Shown: positions 49,385 through 58,714, numbered from the stretch's first letter. The stretch is 64,000 bases of DNA from Chryseobacterium takakiae (GCF_900129385.1 NZ_FQVO01000003.1:124001-188000); one strand, 5' to 3'. The notes: a model not told the origin generated them from the letters alone. Translations and numbers: made by a program.

Positions 49385-49926
49385 GACTGTTCTTTTAACA
49401 TTAAACCCTGATGATTGACTACAGTTGTATTGGACGGAATATCCCTGTAAATAACACATCCTGCTCCAATAATGCAGTTGTCGCCGATGGTAACTCCCTT
49501 TAATACCGTAACATTACTGCCGAGCCAGCAATTGCTGCCGATTCTGATCGGCGCTTTAGTAAAATCTGAATGAAACAGTTTAAATTCCGGTTGAGTCTGG
49601 TAGAGATGGTTGTGATCATACAGCTTTACATTCTCCCCGAACAATGTATGATCTCCAATGGAAATATGTTCCAGGCAATTGATGGAACAGAAGTTGTTCA
49701 TGAAAAAATGATTCCCGATTTCTAAGGTGGAATTCTTTTCTACAAGGATATGTACATAATTTCTAAAATTAGCATGGTTTCCTATGGTAACTTTATTTAA
49801 ATTTTCATGCAGGATGAAATGGTCACTGGTTCCCAGTCTTATTTCTTGAAAATAAACGTTAGGATGTCTTTTGAGGAGAGAAATCTGATTCCTTCTCTGG
49901 ACTTTTGCTAAAAATTCATTAAGCAT
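49381..49926 (-). CDS. Hexapeptide acyltransferase
   Basis: A 181-residue beta-helix acyltransferase. Repeat blocks include HILVEKNSTLEIGNHFFMNNFCSINCLEHISIGDHTLFG, the conserved YDHNH active-site-type loop, and PIRIGSNCWLGSNVTVLKGVTIGDNCIIGAG. The family adds acetyl or similar groups to sugars. It is the first gene of a minus-strand unit. The longer frame begins with TTG at 49956, inside the TATATTTG box at 49954-49961, so ATG 49926 is used. The predicted leader is about 20 bases. Confidence 0.85.
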   Translation of the reverse strand: MLNEFLAKVQRRNQISLLKRHPNVYFQEIRLGTSDHFILHENLNKVTIGNHANFRNYVHILVEKNSTLEIGNHFFMNNFCSINCLEHISIGDHTLFGENVKLYDHNHLYQTQPEFKLFHSDFTKAPIRIGSNCWLGSNVTVLKGVTIGDNCIIGAGCVIYRDIPSNTTVVNHQGLMLKEQS

Positions 49927-49953
49927 AGTATTTTTTTTCTCATTTGTATCATA

Positions 49954-49961
49954 CAAATATA
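49954..49961 (-). promoter_or_regulatory. -7 promoter box for the 49926-47391 unit
   Basis: TATATTTG on the minus strand, 28 bases before ATG 49926. It overlaps the alternative TTG start and rules it out. Confidence 0.55.
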
Positions 49962-49992
49962 ATTTGTTTTACATAATTATAAGAATAAATCT

Positions 49993-50000
49993 TATTTTTG
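49993..50000 (+). promoter_or_regulatory. -7 promoter box for the OafA-type acyltransferase gene
   Basis: TATTTTTG, 79 bases before the GTG start at 50079. It forms a divergent pair with the box at 49954-49961. Confidence 0.45.
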
Positions 50001-50025
50001 TGCCTTAAAATTAATACTTTATGCT

Positions 50026-50051
50026 AAAAGTCTCCGATCCGGAGTGCTTTT
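50026..50051 (+). promoter_or_regulatory. Hairpin in the leader of the acyltransferase gene
   Basis: AAAAG and CTCCG (50026-50036) pair with CGGAG and CTTTT (50040-50051), interrupted by one unpaired base on the left and two on the right; the loop is ATC. It lies between the promoter box and the GTG start and looks like a terminator or attenuator stem ending in T residues. Confidence 0.5.
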
Positions 50052-50078
50052 GAATAAAGTAAAGCATGTTGCGATTCT

Positions 50079-51113
50079 GTGAAGATTAGTCAGATTACAT
50101 TTACCCGGTTTGTCGCTGCAATGGCGATTGTTATTTCTCATTTTAATAAAGATTTGTTTTTATACAAGATCAGGTTTATTTCGGATATTTTTCTCCGGGC
50201 CAACGTGGGAGTGAGCTATTTTTTCATTCTTTCCGGCTTTATCATGATTATTGCTTATCACAAAAAAGAAAAGATAGGGTATCTGGATTTTTACCGGAAC
50301 AGGGTAGCCAGGATTTATCCTTTGTATATTGTCGGCTTGCTGCTTTATTTTTTTACCAGATATTCGGATATCAGTTTTTATAAAAGTTTTTTATATCTTT
50401 TAGGGATCCAGAGCTGGATTCCCGGAAAAGCGCTCATTCTGAATTTTCCGGGCTGGTCTATTTCTGTAGAATTTTTGTTTTATCTGGTTTTTCCCTGGCT
50501 CTACAATTATTTATATTCTAAAGGAAACAAAAGTATTTGGATTATTGCCGTTTTGATCTGGATCGGAACTCAGGTATTCTCCAATTTATACGTTCATTCA
50601 CCTGCCTATAAAGGTCCGCACACTGAGAGTCATGAATTCAGTCATTATTTCCCGCTTTGGCACATCAACGAGTTCTTAATAGGAAATATTGCAGGCTTGC
50701 TCTTTGTGAAAAACCGTAAAGAAAAGAACTATGACCTGGCAGTTGTTGTATTTTTTATGGCAATTCTCCTGTCTTTAATTTTTATTCCACTGAATTTTCA
50801 TAATGGGTTAATGGCTGTTTTCTTTGTTCCTGTAATTTATTTAATTTCCTGTAATAACGGTCTTATCACTAAAATTTTCGCCATTAAGCCGCTGGAATTT
50901 CTCGGAGAAATCAGCTATGCTGTTTATATCATCCATATTCCTGTTCTGTATATTGTAAGATCATTTTTATGGGATTATTTCCAAATGTCTGAAAGCAATA
51001 CATTGTTTTGGATCTATATGCCGGTTTTAATGATTGTTTCGGCTGCCCTTTATCAATTTGTTGAAAAACCGATGCGTGATTATCTGAGGAAAGTAAATTT
51101 TTTAAGGCGATAA
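50079..51113 (+). CDS. Acyltransferase family 3 protein (OafA-like)
   Basis: A 344-residue integral membrane O-acyltransferase with about ten helices. Family motifs at the N-terminus are FTRFVAAMAIVISHF, with the conserved histidine, and RANVGVSYFFILSGFIM; FYRNRVARIYPLY contains the conserved RxxR pair. Such proteins transfer acetyl or other acyl groups from the cytoplasm onto sugars at the periplasmic face. The start is GTG at 50079; no in-frame ATG precedes the conserved region. It is on the opposite strand to the flanking glycan genes and has a hairpin in its leader. Confidence 0.92.
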   Translation: MKISQITFTRFVAAMAIVISHFNKDLFLYKIRFISDIFLRANVGVSYFFILSGFIMIIAYHKKEKIGYLDFYRNRVARIYPLYIVGLLLYFFTRYSDISFYKSFLYLLGIQSWIPGKALILNFPGWSISVEFLFYLVFPWLYNYLYSKGNKSIWIIAVLIWIGTQVFSNLYVHSPAYKGPHTESHEFSHYFPLWHINEFLIGNIAGLLFVKNRKEKNYDLAVVVFFMAILLSLIFIPLNFHNGLMAVFFVPVIYLISCNNGLITKIFAIKPLEFLGEISYAVYIIHIPVLYIVRSFLWDYFQMSESNTLFWIYMPVLMIVSAALYQFVEKPMRDYLRKVNFLRR

Positions 51114-51160
51114 ATCAGGCTTACCGATAAATTTAGTTTAAATAATTTTAAATTAAAATA

Positions 51161-52099
51161 TTAAAAAAGATCTTTCCGGAAATTTATATTGTACAGTCCG
51201 GAACGGATGCTTTGGTAATCTGTAAAGAGGTACTTTACAATCATTCCCCATTTTTTCAGAAAATGAGCATTGGCAATACGGAAGCTTCGGTATACTCTTT
51301 TAATATGTAGTTTGACCTCATCGGGAATGCTGCTTTCGTTCTTCGCCCAATGATTAACTTCCTCCCAAAAAATAACCCTTGTTGAGGCAGGCTTGATTTC
51401 TCTGGCATCTACTTTGGTGATTCTGTTGTTCTCGTGAACACCGCGTACAGCAACTGCCTTGTCGAGTATTCCAGGATACAGATCAAGATAATAGGAGAGA
51501 CGGAATAAAAATTCCGTGTCCTGGTGAAGCTTTAAATGGGTTTTAAAAAAACAATCTACCTTTTGCAGAGCACTTTTCCGTATAGTAAGGGCATCAATGC
51601 TGAACAATCCAAATGTTCCCTTCATGTTCAGCAGCCCGGGGAAAACATGTTCCGGCGGATGTTGTTGGTAAACGGTGGTCAGCCTGTCACCGAATATTTT
51701 ATAATATTGTTTTTTTGCTTTTTCCGAATAATAATGAACACCTATTGCTCCATAAACTCCTTCTACATTTTCGTTCATAAATAGCTTCTTTTCTGCTTCA
51801 AAACGATTGGGGAGATAATAATCATCCGCATCGAGAAAAGCAATAAAATCACCTTCTGCCATCGTTATTCCTACGTTTCTGGTGGCTCCTGCACCATGAT
51901 TTCCTTTGTCGAGATGCTGATAAAGTTTTACCCGGCTGTATTTTTTAGTGAGTTCCCGGCATACCTGCAGTGCATTATCAGGAGACTTATCTTCTACCAA
52001 TATGACTTCAAATACTTCTTCAAACTGAAGAGCAGATTCTACTGCCTGGGAAACATATTTCTCTGCGTTGTAGACGGGAATAATAACTGAAATTTTCAT
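51161..52099 (-). CDS. Glycosyltransferase family 2 protein
   Basis: A 312-residue GT-A glycosyltransferase: MKISVIIPVYNAEKYVSQAVESAL, VILVEDKSPDNAL, the metal-binding AFLDADDYYLPNRF, and KLHQDTEFLFRLSYYLDLYPG for the acceptor side. The C-terminal 60 residues are basic and helical. It ends convergently with the OafA-type gene, 47 bases away. It follows the sugar-epimerase-like gene after 44 bases. Donor specificity cannot be assigned. Confidence 0.9.
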   Translation of the reverse strand: MKISVIIPVYNAEKYVSQAVESALQFEEVFEVILVEDKSPDNALQVCRELTKKYSRVKLYQHLDKGNHGAGATRNVGITMAEGDFIAFLDADDYYLPNRFEAEKKLFMNENVEGVYGAIGVHYYSEKAKKQYYKIFGDRLTTVYQQHPPEHVFPGLLNMKGTFGLFSIDALTIRKSALQKVDCFFKTHLKLHQDTEFLFRLSYYLDLYPGILDKAVAVRGVHENNRITKVDAREIKPASTRVIFWEEVNHWAKNESSIPDEVKLHIKRVYRSFRIANAHFLKKWGMIVKYLFTDYQSIRSGLYNINFRKDLF

Positions 52100-52143
52100 T
52101 TGATATGTGTTTTAGTTAGATGAAAGAGTTATCTGCAATTCAT

Positions 52144-52812
52144 TTATAGGTACGATGAACATAGTTTTTTTAAATATTCTTCTGGTGGTATTTCTGAGAA
52201 AAAATCTTCAGTGTAGCTGTTGAACTCTATTGTATAAAAGGAACCTTCCTCAATTATTTCATAATATGCTTTTCTGCCCAGATGTTTCTCCAGTTGTGAT
52301 AAAATTTCATATAATGTAAATTGATAGGGATATGCCAGATTAACAATCTCATTACTGAAGTTTTTCAAATACCGATTGATAAATGATGCAATGTCATCTG
52401 TACCGATCAGGATTCGTCTTGCATTGTTGTGCAGCATCAGCTTATTTTCCGAAAGGATTGATTTTTTCAGAAAATTGATTAATGTATTAGGATTCCCGCC
52501 ACGTCCTACCGCATTTCCCACTCTGAAGATGATAAAGTTTCTGCAGCGTTCTGCAATCAGTTTTTCAATATTTAATTTGTGAATTACATAATGACTTTCA
52601 GTTTTCGTAGGATCATAAATACTGCAGGTAGAAAAATAGACAAGCTTTTTGTCAGGATTATGGCTGATAACAGATTTCAGAAGCGAAGTTTCTCTCTCAA
52701 ATTCAGAAAGTTTATTTTCAAGAGAATTGGAAACTCCCGATGCAAAGAAAACAATGTCTTCTTTGTCATAAAATTGTAAGGCATTTGCCATAATTCCATT
52801 ACCTATAATCAT
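52144..52812 (-). CDS. NAD-dependent epimerase/dehydratase-like sugar-nucleotide enzyme
   Basis: A 222-residue Rossmann-fold protein, short for the extended SDR family. MIIGNGIMANAL is a nucleotide-binding start with a modified glycine motif; STCSIYDP is the active-site serine/threonine block and YVIHK is the YxxxK catalytic pair; FRVGNAVGRGGNPNTLINF resembles the RxxNVYGP region of extended SDRs. It probably reduces or epimerises a sugar nucleotide. The lack of about 80 residues compared with typical members means the substrate domain is reduced. It is located between glycosyltransferase genes. Confidence 0.75.
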   Translation of the reverse strand: MIIGNGIMANALQFYDKEDIVFFASGVSNSLENKLSEFERETSLLKSVISHNPDKKLVYFSTCSIYDPTKTESHYVIHKLNIEKLIAERCRNFIIFRVGNAVGRGGNPNTLINFLKKSILSENKLMLHNNARRILIGTDDIASFINRYLKNFSNEIVNLAYPYQFTLYEILSQLEKHLGRKAYYEIIEEGSFYTIEFNSYTEDFFSEIPPEEYLKKLCSSYL

Positions 52813-52833
52813 AAATTATTTTTTCATCATTTG

Positions 52834-52926
52834 TTATTTAAAACTTAGAAACGGCAGGATATTTTTAAAAATAATCCAGGTCTTTTCCCGGCTCTGTTCA
52901 TCGCTCAAGATATCACACCAGATCAT
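52834..52926 (-). other. Short open frame in the gap, possible gene remnant
   Basis: A 30-codon frame begins at ATG 52926 and stops at 52834 (MIWCDILSDEQSREKTWIIF and ten more residues). The same frame stays open further upstream into the glycosyltransferase 3' end, reading ITIRLSGRCHQ before the ATG. The composition looks more protein-like than the surrounding spacer. It may be a small gene, the decayed end of a lost gene, or chance. Confidence 0.25.
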
Positions 52927-52955
52927 CTGATGACACCTTCCGGATAGTCTGATGG

Positions 52956-53867
52956 TTATAAAAAACTTTTTCCTTCTTTTAGAGATTGTTTTTTGTTATA
53001 AAGAATCCTTTTCCAGTCCAACGAATAACAGATTTTACTTTTGATATAATGCTCTTTAAGGGATTTCAGCCTGAATGTTAATAGAGATTTTATCATCATT
53101 TTACAGGAATTCATATATATTTCCCTTATTGACTGTTTATTATTAAAAGGATCTGAAAGCGTCATAATTAATTTTCTTTCATACAACAGAGCGGTATTAT
53201 CAAAATACTTATTTTCGGTTCTCTTTTCTCTGTCATGGAAGATCACAGCTTCCGGTACAATACCTATTTTCAGGCTATGAAATAATACCCTCTGACAATA
53301 ATTATCATCTTCTCCATAATGGTAAAATGAAGGGCTGAAACCGCCAACCTTTTCAATACACTTTCTTGTCAATAACCAGGCAGCGGCATTGACAAAAGGC
53401 AATTCATACAGTGGCGCTAAATTTTGTAAAAATATATCTGAATATAATTTTTCACATTTTAAAGGAACTATGTAATTTGAAAAACCAAAATCCAGCTCGG
53501 AACCATTTCCGTTGAGGTGTATTGGGCTCAGAATACCGAAGTCAGGATTTTTTTTTGCAATTTTAACCAATTGGTTAATCGTTTCGGGGGTTATATAAAC
53601 ATCCTGATTCATTAAAAATACATAATCGGCCCCTTGTTCGTACGCTTTTTTAATCCCGATATTATTTGCCTGTCCGAAACCTAAGTTAGTATAAAGTTTA
53701 ATAAGCTGAACTTTAGGAAACCTCTGTTCGATAAAAAGAACACTATTATCGGTAGATGCGTTGTCTACGATAACCGTATGTTCTATTAATCCTGCCTGGT
53801 CAATAGAATAAAGACAGCGATCAATCCACTTGTCGGAATTATAATTTACAATAATTATTTTAACCAT
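52956..53867 (-). CDS. Glycosyltransferase family 2 protein (rhamnosyltransferase-like)
   Basis: A 303-residue GT2 enzyme: MVKIIIVNYNSDKWIDRCLYS, VIVDNASTDNSV, the metal site FLMNQDVYITPETI and the acceptor block SFYHYGEDDNYCQRV. This NQD variant and YGEDDN motif are common in WbbL-type rhamnosyltransferases. The upstream gene (53960) is another GT2 on the same strand, 92 bases away. The donor sugar is inferred from family resemblance only. Confidence 0.88.
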   Translation of the reverse strand: MVKIIIVNYNSDKWIDRCLYSIDQAGLIEHTVIVDNASTDNSVLFIEQRFPKVQLIKLYTNLGFGQANNIGIKKAYEQGADYVFLMNQDVYITPETINQLVKIAKKNPDFGILSPIHLNGNGSELDFGFSNYIVPLKCEKLYSDIFLQNLAPLYELPFVNAAAWLLTRKCIEKVGGFSPSFYHYGEDDNYCQRVLFHSLKIGIVPEAVIFHDREKRTENKYFDNTALLYERKLIMTLSDPFNNKQSIREIYMNSCKMMIKSLLTFRLKSLKEHYIKSKICYSLDWKRILYNKKQSLKEGKSFL

Positions 53868-53959
53868 TTTTCAACTTTGAGGGCTTTGTATTTTTAATGT
53901 AATTCTTCAATATACCTTTACAAAATTCATTAGATGTAGTCACTTTGCATGTACCTGAT

Positions 53960-54781
53960 TTATCTGAATAAATGAATTAAAAAGTTATATATTCTGTAAA
54001 GCTTACTGTTGTAAATATGCTCTAGTTTTTTTTCATAAAAGGTTATTCTTTTTAAAAGTGAGAGGTAGCTTGGGTAAAACTCATGAAAAAGCGCTTTGTG
54101 CTTTTCGTAAATCATATGATAGATAATTTCTTTTTTATGATCATCTTTAAAAACATCATTATTTCTTGAACTGCCGTAATGAGATCTGTAATTGAAAACC
54201 GGATACTCTATTTTGGTAACGGGCAGATTGCGATGAGAAGAAATAAGCTGTATCCAAAACTCCCAGTCTTCAAGACCATGTGTAAGTTTTTCGTCATACT
54301 TTATCCCCTGATCGAAATATTTTTTTGGAAACATGGAGGTACAAAATAATTTGTTTTGCAGTAATAATTCTTTAATACTGAATTTTTCCTCCATTGTTAA
54401 TTTATTATTGATATGGCCAAACGTCACCGTATCAGAAAAAACAATCATTGTTTCTTTATTTTTAGCAAAAACTTCTAACATTTTCTCTAATGCTAATGGG
54501 TTTAGGGTATCATCTGCATCAAGAGGTAAAATATAGTCTCCTGTCGCTTGCTTTATTCCATGGTTTCGGGCAGAGGATACTCCTTTGTTTTCCTGATAGA
54601 TATAACGTATTTTATGATTGATCAGTTTTTGAGCTACCTCTGATGTATTGTCTGTGGAGCCATCGTCTATAATAATGCATTCCCAATGTGTATAGGATTG
54701 AGCTATAATAGACTGTATGCATTCTTCTAAATACAGAGCATGATTAAAACAGGGAATTATAATGGAAACTTTACTCATCAT
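53960..54781 (-). CDS. Glycosyltransferase family 2 protein
   Basis: A 273-residue GT-A glycosyltransferase: KVSIIIPCFNHALYLEECI, IIIDDGSTDNTSE, KGVSSARNHGI, the DXD-like PLDADDTLNPLAL and GLEDWEFWIQL as the acceptor-side ED motif. All typical GT2 blocks are intact. The start is one of two adjacent ATG codons (54781 or 54778). It lies 65 bases after the first WbsX gene in the direction of transcription. The acceptor is unknown. Confidence 0.9.
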   Translation of the reverse strand: MMSKVSIIIPCFNHALYLEECIQSIIAQSYTHWECIIIDDGSTDNTSEVAQKLINHKIRYIYQENKGVSSARNHGIKQATGDYILPLDADDTLNPLALEKMLEVFAKNKETMIVFSDTVTFGHINNKLTMEEKFSIKELLLQNKLFCTSMFPKKYFDQGIKYDEKLTHGLEDWEFWIQLISSHRNLPVTKIEYPVFNYRSHYGSSRNNDVFKDDHKKEIIYHMIYEKHKALFHEFYPSYLSLLKRITFYEKKLEHIYNSKLYRIYNFLIHLFR

Positions 54782-54846
54782 TCATTATGTGTTTTTATTT
54801 ATACATAATTAATCAGACCTAAATAAGTACGATTATTTAGCTGCTC

Positions 54847-55968
54847 TTATTTATTGTATTTATCTAGTATTCTTTTTAATGTATCCAGGTATCCGAAGCC
54901 ATACTTTCTATCAGGCTCCAGAATATTACCTTCTGCCCATTCATTCCATGATTTTATAATCAATAAGTGTTCGGGATAATCATTTTTATCTTCAAGATAA
55001 GCAATCGCTTTTTCAATCTGCTTTTCAAATAGTTCCGGTGATGTATTGGTAAGTACAACTCCTCTGTATCCGCTTCTTGGAGTGTTGTCCCAGTTAGGCA
55101 GAAGACATGGAAAAGTAGGAACATTGCTTTCTACAAACTGCAGATCATTAACAATAGCTTGGGCATCCTGAGTCAGTACTTTTGGTTTGTTTTTTTTCTT
55201 ATATCCGAGTAGTTCTGTTATTCTGTTTTTATAATATTGATAATGGGAAATATATTCCCCTTTTTTAATATAAGGAATCCATGCTTTCTGGAATGCATTG
55301 GATATTTTGCCGTCGTACCCCATTGATTTTAAATCAATATCATCACGGAGCTTATTAGACGCCATGACATATAAATCATCAAATCCGTTCTCTTTTGCCA
55401 GCGCCCTGAATTTTGAAATATAGTGGGGGGCTCCTTCATTTAAATGATTCGGGTGGTAGATGATGAAAAGAGGCTTATTATCTACCTTGATATACCTTTC
55501 GTCTTTAAAGAATGGGAGCAGGTAGTTGAAATGATCTATTAAATCTTGATCATTCGGATATACTTGCTCTGCCAGAATCTTTTCTGCAAGCCCATGCCAT
55601 ATCCCGGACCAGGTTTCGTTTGCCCAGCAGAAACAGAAGGGGAAATCTGGTTTTCCGGATGTAAGGACATCATTTGCAATTCTTTCCAGCAATTGTTTTC
55701 TATTGCCAAACCAATAATGGTAATAGATAAATCCATGGATTCCGTACTCTTTTGCCATCTGAGCCTGCTGTTCTCTAACTTCCGGAACACGAAGGTCATA
55801 ATATCCCAGATCAGCAGGGTATATAGGTTGGTCATGTCCTTCAAAAAGAGGCTTTGCTTTTGTTACATTGGTCCATTCTGTAAAACCTTTTCCCCACCAT
55901 TCGTCATTTTCGGGAACAGGGTGGTATTGAGGGAGGTAGAATGCAAGGGGTTTTATTTTCTTCATCAT
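54847..55968 (-). CDS. WbsX-type protein (GH99-like domain), copy 1
   Basis: A 373-residue WbsX-family protein with a glycoside-hydrolase-99-like barrel. It opens AFYLPQYHPVPENDEWWGKG and FTEWTNVTKAKP, then HGFIYYHYWFG, and ends with IIKSWNEWAEGNILEPD. The aromatic and acidic residues in these blocks line the barrel active site in GH99 enzymes. WbsX proteins occur in O-antigen and capsule loci, where they are thought to act in glycan assembly or trimming, but the reaction is not known. It is a tandem duplicate of the next gene, with a four-base overlap. Confidence 0.9.
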   Translation of the reverse strand: MMKKIKPLAFYLPQYHPVPENDEWWGKGFTEWTNVTKAKPLFEGHDQPIYPADLGYYDLRVPEVREQQAQMAKEYGIHGFIYYHYWFGNRKQLLERIANDVLTSGKPDFPFCFCWANETWSGIWHGLAEKILAEQVYPNDQDLIDHFNYLLPFFKDERYIKVDNKPLFIIYHPNHLNEGAPHYISKFRALAKENGFDDLYVMASNKLRDDIDLKSMGYDGKISNAFQKAWIPYIKKGEYISHYQYYKNRITELLGYKKKNKPKVLTQDAQAIVNDLQFVESNVPTFPCLLPNWDNTPRSGYRGVVLTNTSPELFEKQIEKAIAYLEDKNDYPEHLLIIKSWNEWAEGNILEPDRKYGFGYLDTLKRILDKYNK

Positions 55969-57077
55969 TGATTTAAAAATAATTTTTTAACGACTTCCAG
56001 ATATTGTCTTCCAAACTTTTGGTCAGGCTCCAGATGGTTGCCTTCTGCCCATTCATTCCATGCATTAATAAAAATGAAGTTCTCTTCGTCAGAATATGGT
56101 TTAAAATCCAACTTAATATTTGAAAGCCATTTTTCAAAATATTCCGGTGACGAATCTTTGAGTATCAGGGTTGGGTTTTTTCCTCTTCTGGAAGTGTTGT
56201 CCCAGCCGGGCACAATAGATGGAAAGATTTTACAATGAAAATCCTTCTGAGGGGTTAAATTTTCTCCCATCCACTGGTAGGGAACGCAATTGTATGTATT
56301 CTCTGTTATTTTTTTACCAAGCCGTCTTTTAATTTTGTGTATAATCCCTTTTTTAGGTTTCCTTTTTCTGTCATGAGCTTCTTTCAAAACACTTTTTCTG
56401 CGTATTCCGAAAGGTTCAAAATCAATCACGGCATCAAACCCATCTACTAACTGATCCCATCCTTCCAAGTATGAAAATCCCATATGGCATAAATACAATT
56501 CCATCCCGGCTGCTTTGGCTTTTTCCCGCCAGCATTTAATGGTTTCCTGGATATTAGGAAGGATATTAGGCTTGTAAATGACGATAATGGGTTTATTATT
56601 TATTTTGATATATCTTGGATCACTCATAATAGGCAGCAGAAAATCAATATGATCTTCGTCATCCTTGACGGAGTATCTTTGTTCAAGAAGTATTTCATGA
56701 TCACTGCCATCCCAACGTCTGGTCCAGTTTTCATTGGCCCAGCACAGCATAAATGGCAGATCTTCTTTCGGATTTTTTAATTTCCTGTCAATAGGCTCAT
56801 GCATTAATCTTTTCCCGTTAAACCAGTAGTGATAATAACAGAATCCGTAAATTCCGTATTCTTTGGCCAGAAGTTCCTGCGCCATTCTTGCTTCTTCCAG
56901 CCTTAAGTCATAAAATCCTAAGTCTGCGGGAAGATGGGGCTGATAATGGTCTTCAAATAATGGTTTTGCCTTTGTTACATTAGTCCATTCTGTAAAACCT
57001 TTACCCCACCATTCGTCATTTTCTGGGAAAGGATGGTATTGAGGGAGATGAATGGCAATAGGTCTTATTTTTTTCAT
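55965..57077 (-). CDS. WbsX-type protein (GH99-like domain), copy 2
   Basis: A 370-residue paralog of the preceding gene, with the same framework: AIHLPQYHPFPENDEWWGKG, FTEWTNVTKAKP, YGFCYYHYWFNGKR, ANENWTRRWDG and FINAWNEWAEGNHLEPDQ. The first 50 codons match copy 1 closely even at DNA level, which points to a tandem duplication or later recombination. Copy 2 has a longer basic insertion near 230-260 (DRKRKPKKGIIHKIKRRLGKK). It overlaps copy 1 by four bases. About 134 bases upstream contain no gene. Confidence 0.9.
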   Translation of the reverse strand: MKKIRPIAIHLPQYHPFPENDEWWGKGFTEWTNVTKAKPLFEDHYQPHLPADLGFYDLRLEEARMAQELLAKEYGIYGFCYYHYWFNGKRLMHEPIDRKLKNPKEDLPFMLCWANENWTRRWDGSDHEILLEQRYSVKDDEDHIDFLLPIMSDPRYIKINNKPIIVIYKPNILPNIQETIKCWREKAKAAGMELYLCHMGFSYLEGWDQLVDGFDAVIDFEPFGIRRKSVLKEAHDRKRKPKKGIIHKIKRRLGKKITENTYNCVPYQWMGENLTPQKDFHCKIFPSIVPGWDNTSRRGKNPTLILKDSSPEYFEKWLSNIKLDFKPYSDEENFIFINAWNEWAEGNHLEPDQKFGRQYLEVVKKLFLNQ

Positions 57078-57211
57078 GTGTATGTATTTATTTTTTGAGT
57101 GTAATTTAATTACGTATTTTAATTTGCTTTCACCATATTCTTTTTTGTACGTCTATCAATGGTAGTATGAAATAGGCTGCTTGGCAATTGGTCTAACTTC
57201 ATATTCATCTG

Positions 57212-58711
57212 CTAATTATTGAATAAATATTTGATCGTTTGTTTACAAGGTAAAACTTTCACCCATAACGGATTATTAATGGAAAGTTTTATGACTTTTA
57301 ATTTTGAAAAAAATCCTAGACTGGTGGTGTAGGAGTAATGATCGGTTGGTTTTGACTCAATAACTGATACCAGTTCTTCATCTATTCCCTTTACAAATTT
57401 TTCTTCGTTAGAAACAGAACGAATTTTATGTTGTTTATCTCTAGAAAAGTCCTTGATTCTTTTCAGTTTCAAATTCCATCCTTGTGAGGAATAATTTTCT
57501 TGTAAATATGTTAGTTGTAAATTATTGATAAAGTTCCTGTAATTTTCATCTGTGATCATCCTGTCTACTTCAATTTGCCAGTTTTTCAGGTCTTTAGGAT
57601 AGAATATTCCCTTTTCTTCATGATCCTCAAAAACTTTATAGACGCTTGCCGGATTATAGTGTAATACAAAAGGAACTCCAGCCATTGCCGGTTCCAGAAG
57701 AGAGGTGAAAGAGGGGATAGGGAAGCCCTCTAAATATAAATCTGCATTTTCAATATATAAATTAATATCTCTTGTAGGATGGATGAAAATTAAACTTTCG
57801 TGCTGATAAGTTTTTCTGTTAGGATTATTTGATTCAATTCCCACGATGGTAAAGACAACATATTCAAATTTTTTAACAATTCTCAGCGCCTCTTCATAAA
57901 AATTATATTCCTGATTGGGTTCATACTTCGATTCTCTGCCAATCGAAATAATGTTGAATGTTTGTTTTTCTAATTTTTTCACCGAATATGATTGACGTAC
58001 AGGTATTGGTAAAAAAAACTGATCTTGTACGGGGATATTTCTGTTTTTCGAATCTTTTAAAATATTTGATTCTCTGATTTGTAAAAGGAAATCCGCAACA
58101 GGTGCTCCTAACCAGTACGTATGTTCAGCATGATTAAGAAAAAAAACAGGGCTTTTTATTTTTTTAGATGAAAAAATCATTGATGGGATCAAATCATGTG
58201 GATGAATGTGCAAAATAATTCTGCTGAACTGATTTTTCTTTAAGGTATCTACTATTTTTTGTGCTTTCTCAATAATGCTCAGGTTTTGATCGTAAACAAA
58301 TAAGTTATTGTTGATTTTGTAGAGATACGATTCTGCTATTTCAGAAACTTCCTGAAAATTTTGCCATGTACTCATCAGATAATGTTTACTGGTTGTATCA
58401 TTCTCAATCCAGCTGAAAATAAGCCTTGAATGTCCTCCTATATTACAGATTTCGGAAAAAAGATGTAATGTTGTATCCTGCGTATGCATATTGTTTTCTT
58501 CATTATCGAAATCTAAACTTTTAAGAGCTATTTTTCTAATGATTGATTCAAAACAATTAGAGGTGTAATATCCGGGGAAATTATACCACGCTGAATATGA
58601 AATTTTCTCTATATACATCAAACAATCATCATACTTCTTTTCTTTAAAAAGAAGCTTAGCAATCTTTAATGTTTTAAGAAAATATTTCTTATTCTCTAAA
58701 AGTCTTGACAT
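57212..58711 (-). CDS. Glycosyltransferase-like protein (GT-B type), 499 residues
   Basis: A long, A+T-rich gene. The first 90 residues are helical (KTLKIAKLLFKEKKYDDCLMYIEKI, possibly TPR-like). A GT-B-like body follows with LFSEICNIGGHSRLIFSW (a GT4-like first loop), IILHIHPHDLIPSMIF, NHAEHTYWLGAPVADF, SIGRESKYEPNQ and LLEPAMAGVPFVLHYNP near the donor site. No perfect GT4 EX7E motif is seen, so the family is uncertain. The gene starts three bases after the DegT-type aminotransferase gene and is probably co-transcribed. It could act on the amino sugar made by that group. Confidence 0.7.
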   Translation of the reverse strand: MSRLLENKKYFLKTLKIAKLLFKEKKYDDCLMYIEKISYSAWYNFPGYYTSNCFESIIRKIALKSLDFDNEENNMHTQDTTLHLFSEICNIGGHSRLIFSWIENDTTSKHYLMSTWQNFQEVSEIAESYLYKINNNLFVYDQNLSIIEKAQKIVDTLKKNQFSRIILHIHPHDLIPSMIFSSKKIKSPVFFLNHAEHTYWLGAPVADFLLQIRESNILKDSKNRNIPVQDQFFLPIPVRQSYSVKKLEKQTFNIISIGRESKYEPNQEYNFYEEALRIVKKFEYVVFTIVGIESNNPNRKTYQHESLIFIHPTRDINLYIENADLYLEGFPIPSFTSLLEPAMAGVPFVLHYNPASVYKVFEDHEEKGIFYPKDLKNWQIEVDRMITDENYRNFINNLQLTYLQENYSSQGWNLKLKRIKDFSRDKQHKIRSVSNEEKFVKGIDEELVSVIESKPTDHYSYTTSLGFFSKLKVIKLSINNPLWVKVLPCKQTIKYLFNN

Positions 58712-58714
58712 GGA

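Noticed and set aside
49927..49956. TTG 49956 as start of the hexapeptide acyltransferase
   Set aside because: It is inside the TATATTTG box; ATG 49926 is the first sensible start.
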